Counted from the stretch's first letter, positions 23,950-37,878 are shown. The stretch is DNA of 64,000 nt from Syngnathus acus (GCF_901709675.1 NC_051100.1:2108001-2172000); one strand, 5' to 3'. Translations and numbers: made by a program. Notes: a model not told the origin generated them from the letters alone.

Positions 23950-24275
23950 AGGGGACCCACCACCACCATCATCGTCATCACACCACCACACATCTGTTTG
24001 TACATAACAGGAGAAGCTGGTTAACTGACCATTCACACCATTTGACTGCTGCTGCTTCTGCTTCTTCCTGGACAGCCAGAAAAGAAACAACTGCTGGTCC
24101 CTAAAGGATTCCAAAAGACTTATTTATTATTATCATCATTGTTATTATGATTATATTATTATTACTAATAGCACTTAGTGTTATAGTATTATATTAAAAT
24201 TAAAATATGAATATAAAACATGAATATAATGATAAAGAGTAAAATTGTTTTTGTGAATGCAAGGTGCTTGTATAA

Positions 24276-24281
24276 AATAAA
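24276..24281 (+). terminator. mtx2: Polyadenylation signal, mtx2
   Basis: AATAAA about 330 nt after the mtx2 stop codon, in a TTATTAT-rich 3' UTR. It is the likely end of the transcript. Confidence 0.6.
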
Positions 24282-24567
24282 AGTGATTGCATTAAACAAG
24301 GAGTTTGCAGTTTCTTTTTCCAATTCATATTAGATAACGAGATAATTTGTCTCCAGAAGAGGACTGTGACAATTATTGGTCCAAAAAAAGAAAAAGAAGA
24401 TTTGTCAGGAACTTAACCCCACCCCACATACTGCTGCACGAATTGCAAGGTCACAATGTGACAAAATTCAGAATGTCTTGCACATGGACACATTTGACAC
24501 TGTCGGAGATGTGTTACCTCGGTCTGCCCCCGCCCGGTCTGTGTTTCTGTCTCACTGGCTTCCTCCC

Positions 24568-24591
24568 AGGTCAGCTCGTGACCTTTGAACT
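24568..24591 (-). promoter_or_regulatory. Compound nuclear-receptor half-site cluster (DR1 plus inverted repeat)
   Basis: On the + strand AGGTCA, five bases, TGACCT, one base, TGAACT follow each other. Read on the minus strand the last two form a perfect DR1 (AGTTCA-A-AGGTCA). The first two form a perfect palindrome with a five-base spacer. DR1 is bound by RXR heterodimers, HNF4 and COUP-TF. Another AGGTCA lies about 120 bp upstream (near 24,449). Function is inference. Confidence 0.4.
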
Positions 24592-26754
24592 TCCCGCTGC
24601 CGAAGCAGTCTGAGCGATGGCCCCGTCGGGTTCAGAGGTAGCAGATGCACAGAGCAGGAAGAAAAATAAACACAGAGACAGAAAAGAAATGAACTTGTCA
24701 TTGATGACTTTGAATTTTACAATTATAGGTTGTTTTCAAAACACATGCTAATCACGCTTGGGGCTAGCTTGGTCGTCCTCAAATAATGGAGTGGTCCTTC
24801 CTCCTTTTATTCAAAAAGATTCACGGCTGTAATTACTGTCAAAGGTGCACCGATTGAGTAAAGGATGTGAATATTTATGGATATGTAATAGCTTCGTGTT
24901 TTATTTCATAAATAAGCAATAAATACACATTTTTACGTTATTATGCTGTGTTATATGTAGATTTTTAAGGGGAAAAAAATAATTCATTCCATTTTGGGAT
25001 GACGCTCTAACTGTCAATAGTTTCCGGATGGACGTTATGTAAAGTAGTTGTAGTGACATAATTCTTCCACACGAGGGCAGCAAAACCACACAACAGGCGT
25101 CTGGTGCCGCTCGACTACTGTACAATTAGCAGTAAAATGGATAACGACGTCAATTAATTCGAGAGCTTGACAAAGTAACTCACCCTGTACTGTACTTAAG
25201 TATAACTCTAAATGCTTGTTTGAATAACAGTTAAAAACAAAAGTAATGATTCAACTCTTTTACTCAGGTCAAAGGAAATTATACAGACAGACAATGAAAA
25301 GTAGTTCGAGAACACAGAACATGAAACATCCTGGGAGCTGACATCAAATCATGCTCTTAAAAGCACCACCATTTGCAGAGGAATAAAGATTGTTAATTTT
25401 TTATTTTTTATTTAATCTAACTGCTCACAACATGATTGTGAGAACTGCCACCACCCCACCAAATTAACATGATTGGCTCGGTTATTGTTACAGCACTGAC
25501 ACGTGAGGAGTTGCTGATTATCACTTTCCTGATGTGTGCAGCTTCATGACGCAACCCACGGCAAACACACACACACACACACAGAAATTATAAATAATGC
25601 GTGGAGGTGTAATATTAAAGCAACACGAGTGTCTATTTTCACATTGCTGCTGTGTTTGATCCGAGTTGACGTGTAACACATGTAAACAAGTCTTTTGCCT
25701 TCCTAGGTTCCGTCTTCAGGGATATGCAAATGATTCCAAAAGAGAGAGGAACTCAGCATAGATCTAAATACGTGGAGAAATGTGCGTGAGAATGAAGGCC
25801 GTGACATTAAGTGAGTCGACGAAAGGTCTTCGTGCCGACACGAGCGAGTGGCTTCACGCAAGACAAGGTGGCTGCAGGCTAATCAGCATCACGCGTCTTC
25901 ATTAACGCACCAGACTCGATATTGACTCAACTGGAGAACGAGCAGCAAGGTCATCAACGCCAAGAGTAAAGAATTTGAGATGATCAACACATCAAATATC
26001 AGTTTAAATTCCGAAAGCAGCCTGTTTAGATAGCAATAAATTGGGTTTGAATTCACTGCACCTGCCATGTAGTGAGATAGATTTGCCAGTGATATGGAAT
26101 TTCATCAATATCACCGTGTGTGTGTGTACGGGTGTGTTCTCACTCGCAATTTTATTTTTCAGTCTGGAGGGGAGATGTACTGTAGATTTGAGTGGAATAA
26201 AGAGATTAGCCGTGTGTGGATAATCCTTTCCCTCCATCTCACACACACTCACACGCATTCAGGTTTATAGCCATCAAATCAATCACATCCTTCTATTCAC
26301 AGTTGAACTAAAACAAATCTTTACCGTGACAAACGTCACGTTGAAGGCGCCTCATTGGGAAAAGTGTGCGGCAGGTTTAAACCTTTCAAGGTTATTCTGC
26401 CAATTTGTTCAGAGCAACTCATTTTGCATTCGATTGCTGGTTTTGTGTGCGTGTCTTTGACATCCATTCAAAAAACCTCAGAGAAGAGCCTTGAGTACCT
26501 CCAAAATGTTCCCCTGCAGAGAGGAATGACGCACGTACGCTGGCTAATAGCATAGCATTGATTTTGAATGCAACACTGGCAAAGAAACTCTTGAATTGAA
26601 TCATCATTATTGGAGATGTGACAATCCACTTGTATCGAGGCAATGACGGTAGAAGTTTGCTTGGGAGAGGTCTTTTGACAGTTAACAATAATGTCACGTC
26701 CAGTGTGATGGTTAGCTGTCATGCTACATCAAAAAATATAAAGAGAACTAACTG

Positions 26755-26825
26755 ATCCATCGCTGGGCTTGAACCTGAGACCCCCGTCTGCTAAAAACCA
26801 AGCACTTAACGACATTGCCGCCGGA
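26755..26825 (-). repeat. Possible tRNA-derived SINE remnant
   Basis: Read on the minus strand, GGCGGCAATGTCGTTAAGTG is followed about 40 bp on by CAGGTTCAAGCCC, close to the tRNA B-box GGTTCGANNCC. The A-box is poor and no cloverleaf is convincing, so a functional tRNA is rejected and a decayed SINE head is preferred. Confidence 0.3.
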
Positions 26826-29065
26826 TGTAAAACTCCCAAATATGTAAGAAACACAAATAATTGAAATGGAAAGAGACCCATTCGAACCAAGCATGAATTA
26901 TGTCGTAATTGATCTCTTAATGGTTTCCTAATGTAAGTGGAGCTTCCTGATGACAGGCGTCATGTTAGCGTGGCCTTTTCAACTCTCCGCACTGCGACCA
27001 GTCGGCGGTCTTCCGCGTGTAAACCGAGCGGTCCCAATGAAAGGGAGCTTATGCGGCAAAGTGGATTAAGACGCATTAGCGGTTTTTCTCTCAGACATCG
27101 CTACGAAAACACGGCCGAGCCGAGATGATCTCAGCGTAGACGTTCTGTACAAGAACTTTATTGATCTTGAGGGATATACAAGACCACATGGCACACGAGT
27201 GATCACATCTACTGATCTTTATCAGGCCACAAAGTTCATTTGGTAACTTCAAGGTGGACCCCACACATGAGTGAGAAGCCTTTTATTAGTTCGGGAATTA
27301 TTGGCATTAAAAAAACTACTTGTCCAACCAGGCCAGGCTAACGTGTGCTAGCTAGCTTTGCTCATTAGCCATCACGCGAATCTTTAGGAACATGACTGAA
27401 CTAAGTTTGAGATTTGCTTGGCATGAGAAAGTTCAATCTCTTTCTTTGTTTATAATTCTAATGCATAATTGTAAGGAAGTTTTGATATTTATTCTTTTCA
27501 GCCATCATTCACTTATTTAGCATTTTTGTTTGTCAGTTCAAATATTAGCATAAAAGCCTTAGCCAACTCAAGCTAGCCCAATTCTTTTTCATTGTGGAAA
27601 GTTATCAAACTAGGTAGTATTGTACATACATTGGCAGAAAACATACATGTTTTTTTTTTAACTTTAATGACTGTCAATCACAAATCGGACACGCCTGCAG
27701 TTCGATTTGTGATTGTACGTCGTCGTAATTTGTGTCTTTAATCTTCCTTAAGTAGCCACAGTCTGAGGACTTTTGCCACCTCAATTTCACACAACGGTAG
27801 AAGAAAGCGACGCAGAAACCCAGCTGGGTTGAGAAAGCCCAGTTTGTTTTCACACTGGCCTCGTGTGTTTTGAAAGGTTTCAATCAGCGCGGGCCAGCAA
27901 GCCCATCATGAAATGAAAATGTGGAAAAGCCCACGTTGAACATGTTAGCCATCCTTGTTTCGCTGTAATCTGAGGTGTGTTTCATTTCCTGGACCTGTCA
28001 CTCTCTCGCGTATGACCTCACTCTCGACGAGTGTGTGTGTGTGTGTGTGTGGCCTCAAAGACCGCAATCACACACGTAACATGGGCCGTGAAATTTAATG
28101 ATCATGTGAAACGTAAAGAATGTGTGTGTATGTGTGTGTGTAGACTAAACACTGTGGCTTTACTGATTAGCGTAAGGGCGGGCAAACGTGCAATGGCCAC
28201 TTGGAGTTTTTAAATGGACGGATGAGTGTAATTGGTAACTTTGAAGATATTGTAAATATTTAATTCACCTGTGTACGTCTATGCGGTCTCACTTCAACAA
28301 AGCTAAAAGAAACGTGGCCAGAAGACTAAAAAGCAATCCTTTTTTTTTTATGTTTATGCAAAAGACTGCTTTGCATTTTACTTTTTTGTTCGTTTCACCC
28401 ATCAACATCACAAAGAATGTCCAACTTGGACTTTCCATGCACACACACACTATAATTCAACATTAATGAGCTGGACACACAAGGAAGAGGATGCTTCTAT
28501 CCATTGTGTGTCTGTGGAATGTGCGCTTTTTTTTCTAACACAGCTGGAACAACAGAGCGTGTGCATGTAATGCGTTTCTCATGTTTATATTTAAACAACC
28601 GAATCGAAAAAGTGAAATGCAATGTGTTCCACGACTCTGGTTGACTTCTGATTTGGATGTTTCTCATTGGAAATGATGTAAATAAAGATTTCAAAAGTTC
28701 CAGGGTCTTTTGGAAACTTTTTACACACACATACACATGCATGTATGCACACACATGAACGTGGGCAGCTAAATGATGCTAAGCACGGAGATCCTCTTAA
28801 TGATGCTAATGTCATTTTTGCTACGCAAGATTAATGAGGGTTATTTATAGGCCATTAATCCATATTGAGTGGGACTGAAGAGTCGTGTGTTAATTGCACA
28901 ACGCTGAACCCGAATGCAAAAATAAATGGATCGGTGTATGTGTGACAAGAATCACAACTTCTCGTCGTCTTCATCTCATAATCAACGGAAAGCATGGGAA
29001 ACTGGTGGCCTGTTAAAAAATGTTAAGTCTAGCTGAGAAGTTTTTGGTTGTAATAACAATGTTCA

Positions 29066-29079
29066 CCAGTAGATGGCAG
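29066..29079 (+). promoter_or_regulatory. CTCF core-motif match in mtx2-cdh5 spacer
   Basis: CCAGTAGATGGCAG matches the 14-base CTCF core at every position, in + orientation. It lies between the mtx2 and cdh5 transcription units, a sensible place for a boundary between Hox-side and cdh5 regulation. Not tested. Confidence 0.4.
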
Positions 29080-30014
29080 ACATCCCTAAAAGTCTACGAG
29101 AAATATAGCGTCGATTAATTGACTCTGGACTCGGCTTTTAACACATTGGAGTTGACAACTCATCTCTATGTTGTAATTCTCAAAATGAATTTCTCTTATT
29201 GTCGTCACACTTTAAGCATCAACAGATTCTTAGAAAAATCAATGAATGGGCTTTCGTGATTGGGCAGCACTTTGTTGTAATCCTCCTGGACGTTAGTGCT
29301 GCCTCTTAACAATCAACTGTGTGTGTGTTGTTGTTGTTGTGTAGCTTTTAGGGTCGTGAGGGCTGCAAACACACTGCACAGCATTCCAAAATCCAACGCC
29401 GGGAGTGGGAGAGAGATTTTCTATCTCGGAGGATCTGACCCGAGCTTCTAATAACAAGCTTAGGCCGCCCCCCCCCGCACCGCTCCCATCATTTCAAAAC
29501 ACACTCGCACACAAATTCACATGGTGCATCCTCCATTCATATTGTTGTGGAAACTTTTTTTTTTTTTTTTAATTATTATATGAATGCCATGACAGTTAAA
29601 ACGGGTCGAAACGTAGACGTGATAAAGTGAACAAATTATAATTGATTGATTTTACTATTGTTCGGGTTAGAGGAAAATACATTTATTGATTTTGTTGAGG
29701 TGTGGCTTTAGGGTTTAAGAGAACATGATTATATTGATTGATTTAGTTCGTTTTAAAAAATCAGCAGACACTTTGATGCTGCTTTTGCGTTTGTGCATTG
29801 ACTTCCTAAATTCACCACTATGGGAGCCATCAATCTGTAACACAGATGTAATACCACACCTCATTTTTATGATTGAGACAATTACCTTTGTTCTAACTTT
29901 CACTTTTGGAATTTAACATCTGCACAGACGCACCCTCGAGTCGTTGTGAGGAGGAAGAATTTTCTGGAACATTTTCCAAACTTCTTGTAGGCCATTTGGG
30001 ACCACCCACAAAGA

Positions 30015-31345
30015 CTTGAAATCCTATTCTGAAACACTAATCTAGGTTTATAATTCTAATTTGAAACCCTAACCCAGGATCAAAACCCATATTTGAAACA
30101 CTATTCAAGTCTTGACACTTACATTCAAAACCCTATTTTAAAACCCTGACCCAGCTTTGAAGAAAATGTCTTGTGTATGGTCAATCCTTCTCCATAGGTT
30201 CATACAGTCGGTGTGCCTCAAGGCTCACTGCTCGACACCTTCTGTTTTCATTGGTGTAGTCGAGTTCCAAACGTTTTGTACAGATTAAGATTCAACCTTC
30301 CACGTATTGTATTGAATTGAACCATCGTGGCACCTTAATGTACTTAAGGTCATGTTTTTACTTTATTGCTATTCATATCTATTTTCTAAATATTTTTCAT
30401 TTGATAGCCTTGTGCATTGTCAAGGCTGCACTCATGCAAAGCTTTTGCAAAGCATTAACGTGAGAACATAGAGGGGATTTTGGTCAACGTGGAAGAAGAG
30501 AAAGAGGATTTGGGACTTGTTCAAATGTCAAAAAGAGGCTTGAGAGCACTTTGGAAAAAAAAGATTTGGTCCTAATAAGAGAAGAGCATTCTTGACCCAA
30601 ATCGACCCACATAAGCTACACACTCTTAACTTTCTTTCCGTTTCATTTTCGAAAATCTGAATTGAAACCCTACAAACCCTAATTTCAAACCTTAATGCAG
30701 AATTTAAACCCTAATTTTAAACGAGAACCCTTATTTGAATACTTAACCAGATCTTCAAATGCCGTAACTAAAATTTCCTTCCCCTCAAGGAAATCCGAGG
30801 GTATGAGTTCAAGCGTGTGTGTGTGTGTGTGTGTGTGTATGATGTGTTGCTACTGTTTGAATGGCAGGAAGCTTAGTGTGACTCAGGTCAATGGCACAGC
30901 TGCAAAATGTTTTACCGCCAGCTAAGCCATTTTTTCGTTCCCCTATCACAATGTGGCTTTCGGGTTTTTTTTTCTTTGTCCGTGAGGTCAGCAAAGGTCA
31001 TTCCATGATTCATGAGAGCAGACATACCAGGTGACTCATTCCAATGGATTACAGGTGAGAAGTCATCTAATCCTGTCCTGTCTTGTCATAGGCTAATTAT
31101 CACAAACATGCTGCTGTTGATAATGTTGCGAACATGCAGGGCACAAGCTCAGCACGACGGGCTGCAAACCAAATTTAAAGCCTTATCTAGGCTAGAAACC
31201 CAAATTAAAAAAACTTAACACACATATCTGGGCTTCAAGCCTTCATTTGAAATCCTAGACCCTAATTTCAAACACTAACTTGAAATTCTAACCCAAACCC
31301 TGATTTGAAATGCCAATTTAAAATCCTAACCCTTGTTTTGAGGTT
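30015..31345 (+). repeat. Dispersed CCCTAATTTGAAA-type minisatellite clusters
   Basis: Three clusters (30,015-30,160; 30,661-30,748; 31,165-31,345) are built from imperfect units such as TTTGAAACCCTAACCC, AAACCCTAATTTC and TTGAAATTCTAACCC, with a period of roughly 15-16 bp. They are separated by unrelated sequence, including a (GT)n array. This is an old tandem repeat broken by insertions. It is not a telomeric TTAGGG array. Confidence 0.6.
30205..30250 (+). mobile_element. Tiny LINE reverse-transcriptase fragment
   Basis: The frame at 30,210 reads GVPQGSLLDTFCFH, matching the GVPQGS-LGP-LF core of non-LTR reverse transcriptases for about a dozen residues. It is too short for a family call and is inactive. 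Confidence 0.35.
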
Positions 31346-33349
31346 TCCAACTTGAAGGCTCACTTAAAACCTCAGTCAATTCTGAACACGGTTTTATTTC
31401 TTTCTTTATTTTGCAATTTGGTTTATCCAAACAAAGCCAGCTGGCCTTCATATTTTTTTGAATTTGAGCTTTAAAGCGAGCACACAAACAAAATGCTGCC
31501 ACTCCCAGCCTGGAGGACACTTGCAGGAAGTCAGAGCTTGTTTCCATGGAGACAGGAGGAAGCTCTGGCGGGACCTGATTTGGGATTGGCCAGATAAGAC
31601 CAAGCGAAGTCTCCCAACAATGTTTGTTTGTACTCCACATTATCTTTGTCAGCACATTCACAGATAGAAAACCTTGTTTGTTTCACCCAAAAACCTTATT
31701 GGTAAAAAAAGGGTGCTTGGGAGTAACCAAGTCGAACTACTTTGTTATTCTACTTAAGTAGATTATTTGTACTTTGCACCTTCCACTCCTTGCTTTATCA
31801 AAATAGAAAGATGAGTGAGAATAGATTAATGTTGTTAGCTCCAAAAATTTAGACAATCATTTTTTTTAAAGTGCTTCGAAATTATTTCAAGATGGGAATA
31901 AATCCATATTAGGGAATGATTGGAGTCTCGTCTTTGAGTTCATTGTTATTGTGTGACTCTTGAGGACGTTTGAGTAGGTCTGCGTCAGTTTCCTTTCCTA
32001 CACAACAATGAGGTGAGCTCACTTGCTTCAAGGAACACTTCCTTTTAAGATGGAACGTAAAGTGGTCTTGAAGATGACAAAGACTTGATTGTTTTCAGAG
32101 TGACTCAATGCTTTTTTTAATTAATTAATTAATTTATTTATTTATTTTGGGCATAGGTAGCAAAACTACATATTGCAAAAAAAAAAAGATTAAACCATGA
32201 CTAAATATATAAAATCGCAATTACGCATTTAAAAGTATTCACAAATAAAATGATTACAACTTTTTGTTACATGTAAAAAAAACTTTTTTTTGGGGGGAAG
32301 AACTCTTGTTTGTATTCTTGCATATCTTCTACGTGCAGACCACGGTACCATTTTCCCAGTATTCAAGGGAATAATGTTTCCAAATCCTCCCCCGTTTTGC
32401 TACCATGCAGCCGCATGTTAGCGAGTGCTAAACAGTGAATGTTTGCACACGTCTGCATGTTTAGTAGCGAGAGCCGAGATTGGGTTTTCATGATGAAATT
32501 CTGCTGCAATTTGACGTCGGAGCGGAGCTGGAAGGAAGGTGGGGGTGATGGGGGGGTAGGTGTTAAAGCGGGAGGGATGGAAGGGAAAGCGATAAGGCAA
32601 AATGGCGGAAAACAAAACAAGATGGGGTGAGCGGAGCGAGAGAGGACATGAAAGCCATGACTGTGTGTGTGTGTTTTCTCCACTGATTGTGTATGTGTGC
32701 GTAATTACACACGCCGCAGTGTGTACAGCTGCCGTTGCTGGCATCCTTGCACCGGCAAACCCTTCGAGGAGGCCGCTTGGATCACCTTCAGGCCATTAAA
32801 ACAAGAGGAGGGGGGGGGCGAATTTGGCAAGCGGTAAGGATAGGTTGCGTCATCAATGAAGGGGGGCGGTGGGGCACCCCTGCCCCCCAACTGATAAACA
32901 TGAAAAGTGTTTAACCTTGATGCTCCATGTGGAGCAGCTGCACGGTCGAGCCTCAAAGAAAAACCTCCAGTGAGCTGACCTTGACTTTTTGGGGAGGGGA
33001 GGGGAGGGGAGGGGGGGTTGTTGGGGGTTATCATTTATAAATGCATGTATGTCGGCAGGACTGGACGCATTTTTGATTCAGGTACTCGGGGACAGATTTA
33101 GCAGAGTGAATAAGTGGATTGAGTTGCTTTCAAATTAGAAGCTTCTGGATTCAGTGTTTTAAACAAAGTGTGAAAGCAATCACATTTTGGCATATAAACA
33201 ACAAATTGATGGAAAACTAGAGTGGAGACCAGAAATTAAGGACAAGGGTTTGTTCAACTGTGGTTCAAGTTAATGTAGAAAGAAGTTTGCTTGAAATAAC
33301 GCAACGTTAATAAGTATTGTAAATATTTATATGATGCACATGATTTGTA

Positions 33350-33416
33350 TTTGCAGGCCACATAACATGAAGTGTTGGGCCGGATGTGGCCCCTGGGCCA
33401 TGAGTTTGGCACCTGT
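33350..33416 (-). repeat. hAT-like terminal fragment
   Basis: Read on the minus strand the segment begins CAGGTGCCAAACTCATGGCC and continues with GGGGCCACATCCGGCCC. This resembles the terminal sequence of widespread non-autonomous hAT elements (CAGGGGTGTCAAACTCA type). The other end is not identified. Confidence 0.4.
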
Positions 33417-34090
33417 GCTTTAGACCAACTAAAAGCAGGTCTAAGTTGCGGTGCAGGTGTAACACAGGCAGACAGATTCGGCACTCCAGCAATGTGAGTA
33501 GTGGAGATGATTGTATTTCCTTCATAAATATGACAACAGCGTGCATCAAGCCCTCTGAGTCCTTTATTCGATTCAATTATCTGAATGTGTCATCAGGCTT
33601 CTCTTCAGATTTGTTTGTCCATTCCTGTCCACACATGACGCAATGATGACGAGACCGTATGTAGCAGCTTCCGCCCTGCATTCTAACATGAAACCTTGAC
33701 GTCTACGAGGACCATGGCGTGAAGTTGGAAACGATCGGCAAGTTCCTCCGAAGATGCCTCGGGAGCAGCAGGCAGTGACGAGAAAACAAAGTGTGCGGCG
33801 CATGTTTATTTGGCGCGCTCCGCCTCGGGCTCACTCTCCGTTTGCTGGGTGCCTTCATTTCAATTCAGTCATTTGAGAAGATAAAGGCACCATTTCGTTC
33901 TTTCTCGCTAAACGGGGAGCTTGTCTTTTCTCACCTTGTTTGCCGAGCTAGGCGACCAATCAGAGGGGAATGCTTTCACGCCGTCGGCATTTTAATACTC
34001 CTTTCTGCGACATCGTGAGCTGCTTTTTTATTGCCTCATTTTAGTGTGGTTGGCTTGTGTCAAACTGAAACAACAACAGGGAGTTTCTTT

Positions 34091-34331
34091 ACAGTAAACC
34101 CCCACTATAACACGGTTCATCGTTTGCACCCCTGCGATTGTAGATTTTTACGTGACCATTTTTATACAATAAGTACACAATTTTTTGCGTTGCTAATTTG
34201 TGTGTGCCAAAGAAGCAGCTGTTTGAGGGTGTATAATTATCGTGACATCCATGCTATTTTCCATTAGCCCATCTGTGATATTTCACTTCATATGTTAGCC
34301 TTAAGCTAGCATCCATCCATTTTCTATACCG
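34091..34331. repeat. Two short teleost repeat fragments
   Basis: At 34,091-34,170, ACAGTAAACCCCCACTATAA and GGTTCATCGTTTGCACCCC resemble a common fish repeat built on a TCGCGGTTCATCGTTTGC core. At 34,311-34,331, ATCCATCCATTTTCTATACC is the end of another abundant fish repeat. Both are short and decayed. Confidence 0.4.
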
Positions 34332-35550
34332 TGATTGATAAAATGAGTTGGTTTGGTCAATATATGATAAGTTATTTTCTGTCCATTTTACAGTAACTTC
34401 AATTGGGGATGCAAAATAAACACATTAAAGCGAGCCTAATATTTGAAAAACCATGTGTTCTTTTCATTTCCTGAACGTGATGCTACACGATAGACTCCTG
34501 TTTCCTGACAGTGACAGGGAACAGGCACTACAAAAAAAAACTTGAAAAAGTGTGTCAAAATGGGAAAACGGTCCATCTCTGCCTACCCTTCTCAAAATTT
34601 GGACCCAAAACAAAACACATTTTTTTAATCATCAGATCCAAACATGTTGATGGAATCGGTGGATTCCCAAACATAAACAATGCCAATCAGGACAAGCATG
34701 CTGCGTGAAGCAGTGGAAAAGCTGCCTCCAATCAGCAAGGCTGCCAAAAACAACCCGCTTGGACAAAACACACACACATAGACACACACACACACACACA
34801 CCGGGAGTTTTTGCATTCACTAAATCAAGTCTTAAAACAATCGTTTGTTTACCTAGGAGAGCCGCTGATTGCCGTCTGTGATCTTTGCTCTTGTTCAAAC
34901 ATACAAACTGCGAGGAAAAGATGTAAAAAGTGATACTTTGAGGGATGGGGGTGGCTGAAGACCCCCGGACATTTTTGACCGTGCGAGAATTTCCTTTCCC
35001 TCTTCAGTCACTGCAGCACCATAAATGGAGGCAAATTGACCCCAAGTGTGCCACTTTACGCTCTCATGGAATGTGTCCCAATACTTTTGTCCATGGAAAC
35101 TCATCCTCCAAATCCTTCTATTAACTTCATTAGCTACATGAAAGCAGCCAATCCGACTGTAAATGTCACAAAAGAGATATGAGTGGAGTTGACAGACTAA
35201 TAAATGATAAACAAGTGTTCGCCTGACCTAGTGTGTGCGCGTGTCTTTGTTTGCGTGTATCTACGGGTGTGTGCGCTTTCGTCATGTCAGCCGCTTGCTG
35301 ATGAAAACGAAGAGAGACACGAGTGTTTAAAGCGCAAATATTTTCAAAGCCCGCCTTGCTCGTCAAGGATGTTGACGGAGAGGAGAGGTGCTGCATTATT
35401 TAGCGGCCGTCGCAGACAAACACGTTTTGTTCAACCCTTTTTGGACTCCATTACATTTTGTTTTTCAAGGGAAAATGTCACAAATGATATAGTTAGTCAT
35501 TTTTTGATGAAGAAAATTTTTTTTTCTGGACAACCATTTGTTAAAAAATA

Positions 35551-35615
35551 GAGGCGCAACGATTAATTAACAACAATCAAATTAATTGATAGTTTCTATA
35601 ATCGATTTAGTAACA
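35551..35615 (+). repeat. GCAACGATTAAT-type dispersed repeat fragment
   Basis: GCGCAACGATTAATTAACAA followed by ATCAAATTAATTGATAG and ATAATCGATTTAG resembles the start of a common fish DNA-transposon-derived repeat. Only the first about 65 bp are recognisable. Confidence 0.35.
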
Positions 35616-37878
35616 CTAAAGTCGCTGTTTTTCAAGATATTTTTGAAAGAAGTAATGCAGAATATGAAATGAAGTCCGTGTTTTTCAAGATGAAAGGTTA
35701 TGTCTTTGTGTTCCGATTCAATAAAAAAAGAAATACAAGATCTTCAAGGAAAGAAAGTCTCTATGTTACAAGAATAATTCTCTTTTGTGAACGTCTTCAA
35801 GAAAACATCCCCCCTCTTCACCGCATTGCTCTTCGTCTCCCAGCAGCGACTTCAAACAGCATCGGTAACGCTGCGTTTATTGGCCTCCGTTTAGAGATAA
35901 ACACACTTTCAAATGGAGCATAACAGCACAGACTGGCAAATACACCAGGAAATGCAGCTTTTCCAAATAGATAAAACTGAATTAAAAACTACTAACCTAC
36001 AAGTGATGAAGGAATTTTTAATATTATTTCCAACAGTTTGTACTCTTCTGAGCGCGATTGCATCAAAATAAGAGAGCCGACAAAATTTGGAGCGAGGTCT
36101 TATTTTATAGTTCTAAGAGAGACAAAAAAAAGTCATGATTTTTCAGTTTAAAAAAAAAAAAGCCCATCATAGTCACAAAATGTTCCTTTAAGAGGAAAAG
36201 TCACATTAAGGGAATAATAAGGGCGATGCGATGATATTCAAACAATTTCTGAAAATAAAACTCAGTTCTGGAACAAAAACCCATTTGTTGGCCAAATGAC
36301 CTGTACACAACCTCTCCCAAGACCTGAATGATTTTGTTTTTCCAAGATTTTTATGCTAGACAGCAGCACATGCTATTTGACCAACATTGCATCATCCAGC
36401 CCACGCCGAGCCAAGACGACTTACTAGAACCAAACGTTATCTCAATAGTGGATAAACCAAAAAAGTATGTGTGCGCTTTCATTCACACCTCCCTGTACTA
36501 CCCTCCTCCCTGCACTCCCCAGTTTGACTCCCATCCCACCCCCACTCATCTTTTAACTCTAACGCCATTTATCCCCCCCATACTCAACAACTCCATCACC
36601 CCTGCAGCAATGTTTCACATTAGCGAGTGTATGTCAGGTTTGAGAGTTGTACGTGCACACACATGCTTGCGCACACACAGACACGCAATATGTAGCACTC
36701 GGCCATGCAGGCTAACACTTTCTAATAGTTGGTGCCACATTTAAGTCAAAGAAGTACAGTAGACGAGAATTTATGAAAACACCCACGGACACACGCACGT
36801 CTAAAGGCAAACATTGTGGAAAGCAAGCCTGCTATTTTGAAAGGGCACACTTCACAAGATATCATCTCCTCATCATTGGTCCTCAGGGACTTTGGGCTAT
36901 TTACACAATACACACACACACACAATACACATCCACACACACGCACGCACAGTCAGTATCAGGATACCAACACAATTAAATGCAACACTTGCAATGCAAC
37001 TGTGTCTACAGTTTTTTTGTCAGAATAAAAAATATTATATTATTTATATCCATTATTTTTTTAGTTAAAAAGTCATATTTATCAATATAGTAAAAATAAA
37101 GCATTTTTATAAGAATCAAGATGGAGGTTGTTTTTGAAAATAAAAATAATGCTAAATGATATTAATACAATAAAGTCATTTTTCTATTAAAAATAGCAAC
37201 ATTGTTGAGGAAAAGTTTTACATTTATATTTTTGATTTCCCAAGAAAAAAGCATGAAGTCCATTTTTATATGAATGTGTCATTTAGGGAGAAGACTTCAT
37301 ATCAAAATAATAGTTTGGGTTTTTTTTCTCTTCATCAAATCCTAATAAGTAGTCCAAGATTTTGAGAAAGAAGTCATAATACTGGAAGAATAAAGCCATC
37401 TTTTTTTCCACACATACACGCACCAAGCTTTGACCGCTGCGCCAACATTGATATTCCTCAACATGATAGACATGTTGTAACACTTGCTACAACGTGTTAG
37501 CCGCGTAGACGCTAAAGGGCAACTTTTAATGTCGCCCTCCCCCTCGTCCTCTTCTTTTTTTGGTATTCCCTGTGTCTCGTCTGCCGGCCGGCCGGCCAGC
37601 CAGCACGTGATGATGCAAGCGACGGCCAAGCGGCGGCAAGAATCAGCGCGCGGTCGTGAGCTTAATCCTCCTTACCAGATCACACTGGGAGCTACATGAA
37701 TATTCAATGTGCCGCTGCTGGAAGGGTTTTGGTTAGCTGCGCTATTAATTCTTGATACAACACTGCGAGGTGGCGCTCGCCGTGAAAAACTGGCCATGTG
37801 TAGCGAGCCATGTTAGGCCATTGCCAATTGCCAACCACTTCCAAACATGCCCAAGGAGGGGAAGTGCACTGACCAATC

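Noticed and set aside
26755-26825. tRNA gene on the minus strand
   Set aside because: B-box-like GGTTCAAGCCC is present but there is no acceptor stem pairing or sound A-box; kept only as a possible SINE relic.
30015-31345. Interstitial telomere array (CCCTAA)n
   Set aside because: CCCTAA occurs only within a longer degenerate unit and is never tandem on its own.
36328-36744. 138-residue + strand open frame
   Set aside because: Biased composition with Pro/Thr/His low complexity and no motif; no splice or promoter support.
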